Both the position numbers and the translations under genes were made by a program. This document shows positions 8,133-16,329 of a stretch of 64,000 nucleotides of DNA, in pieces. Every line of letters starts with the position of its first letter. Positions within the stretch are counted from its first letter, which is position 1. The notes under the pieces were generated by a model. The model was not told the DNA's origin, did no database searches, and saw only the letters and a program-made list of their open reading frames with translations. Source of the stretch: Actinomadura oligospora ATCC 43269 (lineage in GTDB: Bacteria; Actinomycetota; Actinomycetes; Streptosporangiales; Streptosporangiaceae); NCBI RefSeq assembly GCF_000518265.1, contig NZ_JADG01000016.1, forward strand, positions 186,001-250,000, written 5' to 3'.

Positions 8133-8785
8133 TGAGGCGCCGGCGGGGTCGGGGTGAGCGGGTTGACGTCGATCTGGCCGTGGAGGCAGACGGGGCCGAG
8201 GTTCCAGGACGCGCGGACCCAGGTGCGCTCGTCCGGCGGTATGACGTGGAGGGCGGTCGGCGTCGGCTCGCACGGGCCGGTCTCGCTCTCGCCGTTGCCC
8301 GGGACGGCCGCCCAGTGCAGAAGCGTGTAGGCGTGCCCGCCCGGATTCACGGTGAAGGCCTGGGGCGAGCCCTGGCGGCGCGTGGAGGCCGGGATGGCCG
8401 GGTTCTGCGGGTTGGCGAGGCCCAGGCCCGGGAATCCGTACACCCGGCAGGCGTGGCCCGAGACGTTGGTGAGAGTCAGCCGGGCGTAGCGGTTGCCCGC
8501 AGCGGCGCCGAGTCCCGTGACACCGGCGTTCCAGACGGGCGCCGGACAGCGCCCGACGCCGCCACGGCCCGTACCGCCGCCGGTGCCACCGCCCGTACCG
8601 CCACCGGATCCGCCGCCCGTACCGCCACCGCCGGTGCTGCCCGGGGCGGACGAGCTGGAGGCGGTGCCTCCCGCGGACCCCGTGGTCTTGCCGTCGCTGC
8701 CCTTCCCGTTGAGGGAGAACGTGCAACCGGTCGCCATGACGGCGACGGCGGCCGCGACGAGCGAAGCCTGGACGATGCGTGACAT
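8129..8785 (-). CDS. DUF4232 domain lipoprotein
   Basis: 218-residue exported protein. The signal peptide is MSRIVQASLVAAAVAVMATG with the lipobox Cys at about 21 (ATGC). A Ser/Gly/Thr-rich linker (about 25-80, with GGGTGGG repeats) leads to a DUF4232 domain (about 83-215: CPAPVWNAGVTG, YARLTLTNVSGHACRVYGFP, YTLLHW). DUF4232 is common in actinobacterial surface proteins and has no known activity. The ATG at 8785 has GGGGAG about 5 bases upstream and places the signal peptide at the N-terminus; the longer frame adds sequence without a signal. The stop lies in the end of MITE-like copy A. It is divergent from the NADH dehydrogenase gene. Confidence 0.88.
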   Translation of the reverse strand: MSRIVQASLVAAAVAVMATGCTFSLNGKGSDGKTTGSAGGTASSSSAPGSTGGGGTGGGSGGGTGGGTGGGTGRGGVGRCPAPVWNAGVTGLGAAAGNRYARLTLTNVSGHACRVYGFPGLGLANPQNPAIPASTRRQGSPQAFTVNPGGHAYTLLHWAAVPGNGESETGPCEPTPTALHVIPPDERTWVRASWNLGPVCLHGQIDVNPLTPTPPAPH

Positions 8786-8990
8786 GTCGTCTCCCCTGGA
8801 CTGTGGTGATCCCGTGGTGGCGGGGCAGGGCCGTGGCCAAGCGGCCCCCCGAAACTGCCGCTTGGCGCCCCCGTCTGGCCCTGTCCCGCCGTTTTCGCGA
8901 TACACATGGTGAGATGCCGGACTTGCTCAAGATGTTCGGATGTGTGGCGCATGGGGTGAGCGCGTCCTCCGCCCGGGTACCGCTACCGGT

Positions 8991-10361
8991 ATGTCTGTCG
9001 AGAGGATTCCCCCGTCCGCCAAGCACATCGTGATCGTCGGGGGCGGATATGTCGGCATGTACACCGCGCTTCGGCTGCAGCGCAGGCTGCGCCGCGAACT
9101 CCGGCGCGGAGAGGTCGCGGTGACGGTCGTCGACCCGCAGTCGTACATGACCTACCAGCCCTTCCTGCCGGAGGCCGCCGCGGGCAACCTCGAACCGCGC
9201 CACGTCGTCGCGCCGCTCCGCCGCGTCCTGAAACGCTGCCGGGTGTTGAACGGACACGTCGTCGGCATCTCCGCCGAGCATCATGTGGTCCAGGTCCGTC
9301 CGGCCGGGGCCGCCGAATCGGAGCAGGGCGCGGACGGGACGCTGGAGGTGCCCTACGACCGGCTGGTGGTGGCGCTCGGATCGATCTCGCGGACGTTGCC
9401 GATCCCCGGGCTGGCCGAGTGCGGGATCGGGTTCAAGACCGTCGAGGAGGCCATCTACCTGCGCAACCACGTGCTTCACCAGCTGGACATCGCCGTCTCC
9501 AACGACGATCCGGAGGTGCGGCGGCGTGCGCTGACCTTCGTCTTCGTCGGAGGCGGGTTCGCCGGAGTGGAGGCGCTGGCGGAGCTGGAGGACATGGCGC
9601 GCGACGCCTGCCGCTGGTATCCGCCCGTCCGGCGCGAGGACATGCGCTGGATGATGGTCGAGGCCGCCGACCGGATCCTTCCGGAGGTCGGGCCCGAGAT
9701 GGGGCGGTGGACGGTCGAGGCGCTGCGCGGGCGCGGCATCGAGGTCAAGCTCGAGACGTTGCTGAAGTCCGCCGAGGGCGGTCACATCGTGCTCAGCGAC
9801 GGCGAGAGGTTCGACGCCGGGACCCTGGTCTGGACGGCCGGAGTGAAGGCCCACCCGATGCTCCGGAAGACCGACCTCCCCCTGGACGACAAGGGCCGCG
9901 TGAAGGCCACCGCCGAGCTGACCGTCGAGGGCCACCCCGAGATCTACGCGGCCGGGGACAACGCGCGCGTCCCGGACCTGAGCGGATTCGGCGAGTTCAC
10001 CGCGCCGAACGCCCAGCACGCCGTCCGGCAGGCTCGCACGCTCGGCGACAATCTGGCCGCCGACCTGCACGGCAGGCCGCTGACCCCGTACAAGCACGCC
10101 TACGTCGGGTCGGTCGCGGGCCTCGGCCTGCACAAGGGGGTGGCGAACGTCTACGGCGTGAAACTCCGCGGGCTGGTCGCCTGGTTCATGCACCGCACGT
10201 ACCATCTGTCTCGAATGCCGACGGTCAACCGAAAGTTCCGAGTCACTCTGGACTGGACGCTCGCCCTGTTCTTCCGCCGCGAGATCGTGTCCCTGGGCGA
10301 ACTGTCCAGCCCGCGCGCGCAGTTCGAACTCGCCACCGAGCGCCGCCCGGAGGACCGCTGA
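8991..10361 (+). CDS. ndh: Type II NADH dehydrogenase (NDH-2) family
   Basis: FAD-dependent NADH:quinone oxidoreductase of the inner membrane face, non-proton-pumping. 456 residues. FAD Rossmann motif HIVIVGGGYVGMYTALRL at about 12-29; NAD-binding motif VFVGGGFAGVEALAE near 183-198; FAD pocket AAGDNARV near 320, then APNAQHAVRQA. The C-terminal region (about 375-430, GLVAWFMHRTYHLSRMP, LDWTLALFFRRE) has the amphipathic, hydrophobic character that anchors NDH-2. I prefer the ATG at 8991 because the Rossmann fold begins soon after it; an in-frame ATG at 8940 is possible but the added residues are not family-like. No clear ribosome site precedes 8991. Confidence 0.88.
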   Translation: MSVERIPPSAKHIVIVGGGYVGMYTALRLQRRLRRELRRGEVAVTVVDPQSYMTYQPFLPEAAAGNLEPRHVVAPLRRVLKRCRVLNGHVVGISAEHHVVQVRPAGAAESEQGADGTLEVPYDRLVVALGSISRTLPIPGLAECGIGFKTVEEAIYLRNHVLHQLDIAVSNDDPEVRRRALTFVFVGGGFAGVEALAELEDMARDACRWYPPVRREDMRWMMVEAADRILPEVGPEMGRWTVEALRGRGIEVKLETLLKSAEGGHIVLSDGERFDAGTLVWTAGVKAHPMLRKTDLPLDDKGRVKATAELTVEGHPEIYAAGDNARVPDLSGFGEFTAPNAQHAVRQARTLGDNLAADLHGRPLTPYKHAYVGSVAGLGLHKGVANVYGVKLRGLVAWFMHRTYHLSRMPTVNRKFRVTLDWTLALFFRREIVSLGELSSPRAQFELATERRPEDR

Positions 10362-10369
10362 CCACCGGT

Positions 10370-11000
10370 TCGGCCGCCGCGTTCGACCTGGCAGGCGAAG
10401 CCGACCCAGGCGACCGGAGGGACGGCCGGGCCAGCAGACCCGGCCGAACCAACCGAGTCGGCTGGCAGACCGGCCGAGCCGACCGGGTCGGCCAGGCCGT
10501 TCGAGTCGGCAAGGCTGATCGGATCGGTCGGGTTGATCGGATCGACTAGGGCGTGTCTCGAAGTTGGCGGCCGTGGCGAGCGGCGTCCGGGTGCGTGCAT
10601 CGTGGGGGCGGAGGAGGGAGTCGGCCCGGGTTTGGCCGTCGACCGACGACAACCCCGCGAGGTGCGTGCCTGGGCGTTGCGCAGTAGGGCAGGTGGCTTT
10701 GAGACACGCCCTAGGTCGGCCAGGCCAGCCGGGACAGCTGGGCTGATCAGGTCGGCCGAGCCGACCGGATCGGCCGAGCGGGCCGCTTCGGCTGGCGGAT
10801 TGGCCGGGCCGATCGAGTCGGTCGGGTTGATCGGGGCGGCTAAGTCGGCCGGGCCCGGCTGGGGCGGCTGACGGATCGGCCGGGCCAGCCGGGTGGCTGG
10901 GCTGGTCGGATCGGCCGAGCCGACCAGGGAGGCCGGGCTGGTCGGGTGGGTCCGAGCGGTCCGGGCGGTTGGGCGGCGAAGGCTGGTCGGGACGGTGTGG
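10370..11000. repeat. GTCGGCC-type degenerate repeat region
   Basis: Non-coding DNA composed of degenerate short repeats on the theme GATCGGCCGAGCCGACCGG, with recurring words TCGGCCGAGCCGACC, GTCGGGTTGATCGG and GGCCAGGCC. The block is interrupted at 10547-10715 by the MITE-like element, and similar repeats continue on both sides, implying insertion into a pre-existing repeat. Frames through it are artefacts of the repeat. The methyltransferase gene starts just beyond it. Confidence 0.7.
10547..10715 (+). mobile_element. MITE-like element, copy B (complete)
   Basis: A 169-base non-coding element bounded by 18-base inverted repeats with one mismatch: CTAGGGCGTGTCTCGAAG at 10547-10564 and CTTTGAGACACGCCCTAG at 10698-10715. 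CTAG at both ends could be a 4-base target duplication of the YTAR type known for the IS5 group. The internal sequence matches the minus strand of 7984-8132. It carries one copy of the 31-base segment (GTGCGTGCCTGGGCG...AGGGCAG) that is amplified near 7.9 kb. No transposase is present in the window. Confidence 0.85.
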
Positions 11001-11034
11001 GTGGTTGGGGAGACGGACGTGAGGGAGAACGCGG

Positions 11035-12282
11035 GTGAGTGAGGGCGTGGCCGGGCGGCTGGGGCCGTTGCTGGCGCGGATCCTGCTCGGGGAGGCGGAC
11101 GCGCCTGCCGCGGAGCTGCCGATCCGGGTGAAGGCGTGGGACGGCAGTTCGGTCGGGCCGGACGGGGCTCCCGCCTTCGTCGTGAGGCACCGCAGGGCCC
11201 TGCGCAGGATGCTGTGGAAGCCGGGCGAGATCGGGCTCGTGCGCGCGTACGTCGCGGGGGAGCTGGACATCGAGGGCGACGTCTTCGACGCGCTGGAGGC
11301 CGTGCAGCAGGTGATGCGGATCGGGGACGAGCCGATCCGGCTGAGCGGCGAGGACAAGCGCGAGATCGTCCGGACGGCGGTCATGCTCGGCGCGGTCGGC
11401 ACCGAGCCGCGTCCGCCCGCCGAGGAGTTCCCCGCCGGGGACACGCGCGATGTCTCCGGACCGCTGGAGGCGCCCGCCGACTTCTTCACCCAGATGCTCG
11501 GCCCGTCGCTGGCGACCTCCACGGGGATGTGGGACCAGGCCGTGGACCTGGAGGACGCCCAGCGCGCAGCGCTCGAGGCCGTCGCCGACAGGCTCGGCCT
11601 CTTCTCCGGCGCGCGTGTGCTGGACCTCTCCGGCGGCTGGGGCGCGTTCGCCCACCACGCCGCCGCCGACCACGGCGCGCGCGTCGTGTCGCTCGTCCGG
11701 ACCCCGGAACAGGCCGAGTACATCCGTGAGCGCTGCGCCGACCTGCCCGTGGACCCGCGCGTCGGCGACCTGAGCATCGCCGGGGACGGCCCGTACGACG
11801 CGATCGCCGGGCTCGCCGGTGTGGACGCGCTCGACCCGCCGTCCGACCGCCTGTACGCGCTGCTGGCGCCCGGTGGCCGGCTGCTCCTCCAGCAGCAGAC
11901 GCGCCGCCCCGGGCCGCACCAGATCCGTCGCACCTTCACCACCTCCTACATGTTTCCAACGGATGGCGAGCTCAGAACGTTGGGGTCGATCGTCGGCGGA
12001 CTTGAGGAAGCCGGTCTCGAGGTGCGCGGAACGGCGGCCCTCCGCGAGCACCACGCCCGGACGCTGCGGGCCTGGGCGGCGGCCCTGCGCCTGCACTGGC
12101 CGACCGCCGTCGAGCGTGCCGGTGTCGGACGCGCCCGCGTGTGGCTCCTCTACCTAGCCGCGTCCGCGCTGGCCTGCGAGAGCGGCCGGGTCGGCGTTCA
12201 CGCGATCACCGCCGTCCGCCGCGACCGCGACGGCCGCGCCGGGACCACCCTCGTCGAGGACCGCGCCGTCCTCCGCCGCTGA
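11035..12282 (+). CDS. Cyclopropane-fatty-acyl-phospholipid synthase-like methyltransferase
   Basis: 415-residue SAM-dependent methyltransferase of the CFA synthase/mycolic acid methyltransferase class. The N-terminal domain (about 1-130: RIRVKAWDGSS-like IRVKAWDGSS, FVVRHRRALRRMLWKPGEIGLVRA, AYVAGELDIEGDVFDALE) matches the lipid-binding part of CFA synthases. The SAM site is VLDLSGGWGAFAHHAA at about 195-210, with Ser where Gly/Cys is more usual. The segment QQQTRRPG followed by TFTTSYMFPTDGELRTLG corresponds to the region preceding the catalytic pocket. Start GTG at 11035 with GAGGGAGA about 8 bases upstream. It probably modifies membrane acyl chains; the exact product (cyclopropane, methyl branch) is not predictable. 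Confidence 0.85.
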   Translation: MSEGVAGRLGPLLARILLGEADAPAAELPIRVKAWDGSSVGPDGAPAFVVRHRRALRRMLWKPGEIGLVRAYVAGELDIEGDVFDALEAVQQVMRIGDEPIRLSGEDKREIVRTAVMLGAVGTEPRPPAEEFPAGDTRDVSGPLEAPADFFTQMLGPSLATSTGMWDQAVDLEDAQRAALEAVADRLGLFSGARVLDLSGGWGAFAHHAAADHGARVVSLVRTPEQAEYIRERCADLPVDPRVGDLSIAGDGPYDAIAGLAGVDALDPPSDRLYALLAPGGRLLLQQQTRRPGPHQIRRTFTTSYMFPTDGELRTLGSIVGGLEEAGLEVRGTAALREHHARTLRAWAAALRLHWPTAVERAGVGRARVWLLYLAASALACESGRVGVHAITAVRRDRDGRAGTTLVEDRAVLRR

Positions 12283-12294
12283 CCCCTTCCCCAT

Positions 12295-12395
12295 GCCACG
12301 TCCCCGGCCTCAAGGCGCCAACCCTGGTCCACGTCCCCGATCTCGAACCGCCGACCCGGTCCACGTTCCCGAGCCGGCGCCTCGAGCCGGCGCAT
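12295..12395. repeat. ~32 bp repeat, three copies
   Basis: Three imperfect tandem units begin CCACGTCCCCGGCC, CCACGTCCCCGATC and CCACGTTCCCGAGC just downstream of the methyltransferase stop. Non-coding. The rest of the gap to the tRNA (12396-12566) shows no recognisable feature. Confidence 0.6.
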
Positions 12396-12566
12396 CGAAT
12401 CGCGGACTCGAAGCGTTGGTGGCTTTGGTGAACCGGGCCGGGATTTGTGGCGTTGAAGTCGGTCACCGGGGGGTGAACGTGTTATTTCGCCCGGAGTGGT
12501 GGTGGTTCTGGACGTGGAACGGGTCACGGTCGTGAATTACTTCCGGTGAATTCCGTGTACCGCCGG

Positions 12567-12572
12567 TATGCT
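12567..12572 (+). promoter_or_regulatory. Probable -10 box of the tRNA gene
   Basis: TATGCT lies 7 bases upstream of the mature tRNA 5' end, which is typical spacing for an actinobacterial tRNA promoter. No convincing -35 hexamer is seen at 16-18 bases upstream. Confidence 0.45.
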
Positions 12573-12579
12573 GGCGCGC

Positions 12580-12652
12580 GCCCCTGTGGCCCAACGGCAG
12601 AGGCAGGCTCCCTAAAAGAGCTTTTGTGTCGGTTCGAATCCGACCAGGGGCA
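12580..12652 (+). tRNA. tRNA with UAA anticodon, short variable arm
   Basis: A 73-base cloverleaf fits exactly. Acceptor GCCCCTG pairs with CAGGGGC with discriminator A73. The D arm is GCC/GGC. The anticodon stem is GGCTC/GAGCT with loop CCTAAAA, the variable region TTTGT, and the T arm GTCGG-TTCGAAT-CCGAC. By position the anticodon is UAA, which would read leucine UUA codons. Two things are odd: the variable region is only 5 bases, whereas bacterial tRNA-Leu is class II with a long arm, and position 33 is C rather than the near-universal U. No CCA is encoded. The gene is clear; the amino-acid identity is not. Confidence 0.85.
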
Positions 12653-12659
12653 CAGCGAG

Positions 12660-12689
12660 CCCCCGGCCCCCCTCGGCGGCCGGGGGTTT
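12660..12689 (+). terminator. Terminator after the tRNA gene
   Basis: Stem CCCCCGGCC (12660-12668) pairs with GGCCGGGGG (12678-12686), followed by TTT. It starts 8 bases after the tRNA 3' end. Confidence 0.75.
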
Positions 12690-12721
12690 CCCTCGATCTC
12701 CGGAACCTCGGCGGAAAAGCG

Positions 12722-12770
12722 GACGAGCAGCCCCTCGCCGGAAGCGGAGACCGGCGAGGGGCTGCTCGTC
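12722..12770. terminator. 20 bp perfect hairpin, likely bidirectional terminator
   Basis: A perfect 20-base inverted repeat (GACGAGCAGCCCCTCGCCGG at 12722-12741 against 12751-12770) with a 9-base loop lies between the tRNA and the 3' end of the minus-strand DUF4287 gene. There is no T tract, as is common for actinobacterial terminators. Confidence 0.65.
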
Positions 12771-12878
12771 TGCGGGAACTCGGCGCCACGGTCGCGCTCG
12801 CGTAGCGTCGCGACGGCGGGGGCTGTCCGGTGGCGGGTTCCCGCGAAGCCGTTCGGTTGTCTCGGTGGCGGGTTCTCT

Positions 12879-13106
12879 TCAGTAGTGGCGTTCGCGCCGG
12901 GTCCGCTCGTGCTCGCGCACGAGGGCGGCGGCGTAGCCGTGAGAGAGTCCGTGTTCCGCGGCGAGCCACGTCGTCCGTTCGTCGCAGCGCAGGAACGAGG
13001 GACCGTTCTCGATGGTGGTGAACCACTCGGGGATGTCACGTCCTGTGACCTTCGGGATGCGTGCGATGAGCTTGGTGTGCGTCTCCGACGAGTGGTTCAG
13101 TGACAT
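12879..13106 (-). CDS. DUF4287 domain protein
   Basis: 75-residue protein made almost entirely of one DUF4287 domain: THTKLIARIPKVTGRDIPEW, then GLSHGYAAALVREHERTRR at the C-terminus. The domain is often found in stand-alone actinobacterial proteins or fused to a DUF5655 domain; its role is unknown. The ATG at 13106 is chosen because GGAGG lies 5 bases upstream and the domain begins a few residues later; a longer frame to 13235 exists but adds nothing family-like. It converges with the tRNA gene, with the 20 bp hairpin between. Confidence 0.85.
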   Translation of the reverse strand: MSLNHSSETHTKLIARIPKVTGRDIPEWFTTIENGPSFLRCDERTTWLAAEHGLSHGYAAALVREHERTRRERHY

Positions 13107-13239
13107 AGGCACCTCCATGTCGCGGGGCTCTTCAGCCGACTGTGCAACACCTGCCCGAATGTGACAACCCCCTAACGCGGACCTATCCATCACGTAACGT
13201 AGATCATTCGTAAAGTGGCGGACGTGGGCGAACACGCAG

Positions 13240-13272
13240 GTGGCCCGGGTTCTCCGCGAAAACCCGGGCCAC
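13240..13272 (-). terminator. Terminator downstream of the thiolase gene
   Basis: GTGGCCCGGGTT (13240-13251) pairs perfectly with AACCCGGGCCAC (13261-13272) across a 9-base loop, about 120 bases beyond the thiolase stop on the minus strand. It also shields the DUF4287 promoter. Confidence 0.65.
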
Positions 13273-13393
13273 GCTGGTTCGACACTAAGTGATCACGCCG
13301 CCGGGACGCCGCACCCGCTCCACCGCGAAACGGGGAGCCCTCCGGCCCGGCGAACGCCGGGGCGGGCGGGGAGCGGCGCGTCCGGCCGGACGG

Positions 13394-14614
13394 TCAGGAC
13401 AGGCGCTCGAGGACCATCGCCATGCCCTGGCCGCCGCCGACGCACATGGTCTCCAGGCCGAACTGCTTGTCGTGGAACTTCAGGCTGTTCAGCAGGGTGG
13501 AGGTGATCCGCGCGCCGGTCATGCCGAACGGGTGGCCGACCGCGATCGCGCCGCCGTTGACGTTCAGCTTGTCCATGTCGACGCCGAGCTGCTCGGCGGA
13601 CGGCAGCACCTGCGCCGCGAACGCCTCGTTGATCTCGACCAGGTCGATGTCGCCGATGCTCATCCCGGCCTTGGCGAGGGCCCGGGTGGACGCCTCGACC
13701 GGGCCGAGGCCCATGATCTCCGGCGACAGCCCGGACACGCCGGTCGACACGACCCGGGCGAGCGGGGTGATGCCCAGCTCGGCGGCCTTGGTGTCGCTCA
13801 TCACGATCACGGCGGCGGCGCCGTCGTTCAGCGGGCAGCAGTTGCCCGCGGTGACCGTGCCGTCCGGCCGGAACACCGGCTGGAGCTGGGACACCTTCTC
13901 GTAGGTGGTCCCGGCGCGCGGGCCGTCGTCCTTGCTGACGACCGTGCCGTCCGGCAGCTCGACCGGGGTGATGTCGGTCTGCCAGAAGCCGTTCTCGTAG
14001 CCCTTCTCGGCGAGGTTCTGGGAGCGGACGCCGAACTCGTCCTGCGCCTGCCGGGTCACGCCGTAGGCCTGCGCGACGTTCTCGGCGGTCTGGCCCATCG
14101 CGATGTAGACGTCCGGCAGCGCGCCGTTCTCGCGCGGGTCGGTCCACACCTCGGCGCCGCCCTCGGCGCGCTTGGCGGTCCGCGCCTCGGCGTCGGCGAA
14201 CAGCGGGTTCTGGGTGTCGGGCAGGCCGTCCGAGCTGCCCTTGGCGAACCGCGACACCATCTCGACGCCGGCCGAGACGATCACGTCGGCCTCGCCCGCC
14301 TTGATCGCGTGCAGCGCCATCCGGGTGGTCTGGAGCGAGGACGAGCAGTACCGGGTGATCGTCGCGCCGGGCACGTTGTCCCAGCCGAGCAGCACCGACA
14401 CCACGCGGCCCATGTTGTAGCCCTGCTCGCCGCCGGGCAGGCCGCAGCCGAGCAGCAGGTCGTCGATCTGGTCCGGGCCGAGCTGCGGGACCTTGGCCAT
14501 GGCCGCCTGGACCATGCGCGCGGTGAGGTCGTCGGGGCGCAGGTCCTTCAGCGACCCCTTGAAGGCCCGTCCGATGGGGGAACGCGCGGTGGCGACGATG
14601 ACTGCCTCGGGCAT
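13394..14614 (-). CDS. Acetyl-CoA C-acetyltransferase (thiolase)
   Basis: Thiolase superfamily enzyme condensing or cleaving acyl-CoA in fatty acid or ketone metabolism; 406 residues, full family length. The nucleophilic Cys is C90 in ITRYCSSSLQT. The second active-site block is NVNGGAIAVGHPFGMTGAR, which holds the catalytic His, and the C-terminal cysteine lies in LETMCVGGGQGMAMVLERL. The NEAFA motif (LVEINEAFAAQVLP) is present. The ATG at 14614 starts directly with the conserved PEAVIVATARSPIGRA. It is preceded on the same strand by the PQQ lipoprotein gene 160 bases upstream, so it probably has its own promoter. Degradative versus biosynthetic role cannot be decided. Confidence 0.94.
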   Translation of the reverse strand: MPEAVIVATARSPIGRAFKGSLKDLRPDDLTARMVQAAMAKVPQLGPDQIDDLLLGCGLPGGEQGYNMGRVVSVLLGWDNVPGATITRYCSSSLQTTRMALHAIKAGEADVIVSAGVEMVSRFAKGSSDGLPDTQNPLFADAEARTAKRAEGGAEVWTDPRENGALPDVYIAMGQTAENVAQAYGVTRQAQDEFGVRSQNLAEKGYENGFWQTDITPVELPDGTVVSKDDGPRAGTTYEKVSQLQPVFRPDGTVTAGNCCPLNDGAAAVIVMSDTKAAELGITPLARVVSTGVSGLSPEIMGLGPVEASTRALAKAGMSIGDIDLVEINEAFAAQVLPSAEQLGVDMDKLNVNGGAIAVGHPFGMTGARITSTLLNSLKFHDKQFGLETMCVGGGQGMAMVLERLS

Positions 14615-14774
14615 TGCGTGACTCCCTGTTCTACGGGACCTTCCGGTCCGGTCTCGTACCGGCCGGCGGTCTGGTTACTCGCCGGTCACCTCCGCAATCT
14701 AGCCGCTGCCGCCGGGGTGGGCACACGCCGGGTCCGCCGCTTCGTCCCGAACCGGCCGACGGCTTCTGTGTGGG

Positions 14775-16187
14775 TCAGGGACCGTACATGCCGGGAGCGC
14801 TGCCCTTCGCGTCGTGGAGGGCGTGCAGCGTGCCGGACTCGTCCCGCCAGACGCGCCAGCCGTCGTTCGAGCCGGTGTACCAGCCGGGCGGCGCGCCGGG
14901 GCCGGTGATCCGCCGACCGCTGCCCAGGTCGTAGCCGCAGAGCGGGGCGATCGGGTAGAAGCCGGGCAGTCCGGTGATCTTCAGGGGGGACGGCCGGGCC
15001 GCGCAGAACGACCACGTGCGCAGCCCGCGCGCCTGGACCGGCGCCGCGTTGTCCAGCGCGACCGCGCGCCCCGGACGGTCCGGGGTGAGGAACCCGATCC
15101 GGCTCATGTCGGACGGCAGCGACAGCGACCAGGCCGAACGCGGCGCGCGGTCCGCCGGGACGGTCGCGGTCGTCCGGCCGGTCGCGGGGTCGAGCCGTTC
15201 GAACCCGCCGTCCGCGCCGTCCGTCGTGACCGAGCGCGTGATCAGGGAGATCGCGGGGCTGGCGCTTGGGTAGACGCGCAGCCGCCTCGGACGCGTCCAG
15301 ACGAGACCGCCGTCCGCGAGCCGCACCGAGAAGAACCCGAACGGCGTGGGCGCCTGGCCGTGCCCACCCTGGTAGGGGCCGATGTAGCCCACGAGCGTCC
15401 CCCCAGACGCCCCAGACGCCCCAGACGCCCCAGACGCCCCGGAGGCCCCGGACGCCGCAGGCCCCGCAGACGACGTGGGCGACCCGAACGCCCAGCCGCC
15501 CGAGAGGTTCACGCCGTTCCCGACGGCCTCCTCGACCGGGTACGTCCAGAGCGTCCTGCCGCCGCGCAGGTCGTGCGCCTCCAGCGACGGATGCCTCGTC
15601 ATGCGCAGGACGACCACGCGCGACGCGTCCGCCCACTCGGCCTCGGCGACGCCGCCCATGCGCCACAGCTCCCGGCCGTTCGCGGACGGATCGAGCGCCA
15701 CGAAACGGGCGTCGTTCCCGGCCGTCCGCTCGGTGAGGCACAGCATCGGACCGCACGCCTGCGGGCCGAACGTCGTCCGGACGTCCCTGGTCCAGAGCAG
15801 CACGCCGGTCCGGGCGTCGCGCGTGACGAGGATCCCGCCCCGGCCCCGCGGCTCGACCGCCGCGACGAAGCGCCCGGACACCGCCGGGGGCTGGACGCCC
15901 TGGCCCGGCGTCCGGCCGAGCATCGTCGCGGGCCTGGCCCACAGCCGCTTGCCCCTGGCCAGGTCGAACGTGTCGGTCTCCAGCGCGCCGTCCGGACGCA
16001 GCGCCGTCACCGCCGCGATCCCGTCCCGGACCTCGGCCTTGCTCACCACGTCCAGCCCCGGCGCCGACCACCCCTGCGACCCCATCGCGTCGGGAGCGCC
16101 GCCGGAACACCCCGCGAGCGCCGCGCACACCGCGCACACCGCCGCCGCCCCGCCCCAACGCGCCTTCCGCATCCCGCACGAGCCCAT
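14775..16187 (-). CDS. PQQ-like beta-propeller lipoprotein
   Basis: 470-residue exported protein. The signal peptide (RKARWGGAAAVCAVCAALAG) ends in lipobox LAGC with Cys about 27. The mature part has repeated blades with the PQQ-repeat look: DARTGVLLWTRDV, DPSANGRELWRMGG, DLRGGRTLWTYPV, LADGGLVWTRP, DPATGRTTATVP. A run of (Gly-Ala-Ser) repeats lies near residue 270, encoded by tandem 9-base units at about 15402-15446. The ATG at 16187 has GAGGGTG about 7 bases upstream. Such propellers usually serve as protein-binding scaffolds rather than quinone enzymes; no partner is evident here. Confidence 0.82.
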   Translation of the reverse strand: MGSCGMRKARWGGAAAVCAVCAALAGCSGGAPDAMGSQGWSAPGLDVVSKAEVRDGIAAVTALRPDGALETDTFDLARGKRLWARPATMLGRTPGQGVQPPAVSGRFVAAVEPRGRGGILVTRDARTGVLLWTRDVRTTFGPQACGPMLCLTERTAGNDARFVALDPSANGRELWRMGGVAEAEWADASRVVVLRMTRHPSLEAHDLRGGRTLWTYPVEEAVGNGVNLSGGWAFGSPTSSAGPAASGASGASGASGASGASGGTLVGYIGPYQGGHGQAPTPFGFFSVRLADGGLVWTRPRRLRVYPSASPAISLITRSVTTDGADGGFERLDPATGRTTATVPADRAPRSAWSLSLPSDMSRIGFLTPDRPGRAVALDNAAPVQARGLRTWSFCAARPSPLKITGLPGFYPIAPLCGYDLGSGRRITGPGAPPGWYTGSNDGWRVWRDESGTLHALHDAKGSAPGMYGP

Positions 16188-16257
16188 GGCGGCACCCTCA
16201 CTCCCACACCGGACGGACCGAATCAGTGCGGAACGTAGCAGTGCGAACACACACCGG

Positions 16258-16291
16258 AGGCGGTTTCTCGAACTCCCCGAGAACCCCGCCC
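16258..16291 (-). terminator. Hairpin after the SGNH hydrolase gene
   Basis: GGCGGTTTCTCG pairs with CGAGAACCCCGCC with one mismatch/bulge and a short loop, in the gap between two minus-strand genes. It is a plausible terminator of the SGNH gene. Confidence 0.4.
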
Positions 16292-16329
16292 CCGGCGCGC
16301 ATCGCCGGGCTCCGACCCCCAGCGCGAGG

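Noticed and set aside
10370..11000. Protein-coding Gly/Arg-rich frames in the GTCGGCC repeats
   Set aside because: All frames stay open because of base composition; no ribosome site, no conserved domain, and the repeat is interrupted by an element.
7992..11942. 1316-codon open frame on the minus strand
   Set aside because: It runs antisense through the NADH dehydrogenase, repeat regions and the methyltransferase gene, with low-complexity composition and no domain; a GC-skew artefact.
12580..12652. bldA
   Set aside because: The anticodon is UAA, but the short variable arm and C33 do not fit a class II tRNA-Leu.
12463..13026. Minus-strand open frame across the tRNA
   Set aside because: It overlaps a complete tRNA and two hairpins on the opposite strand and has no recognisable domain.
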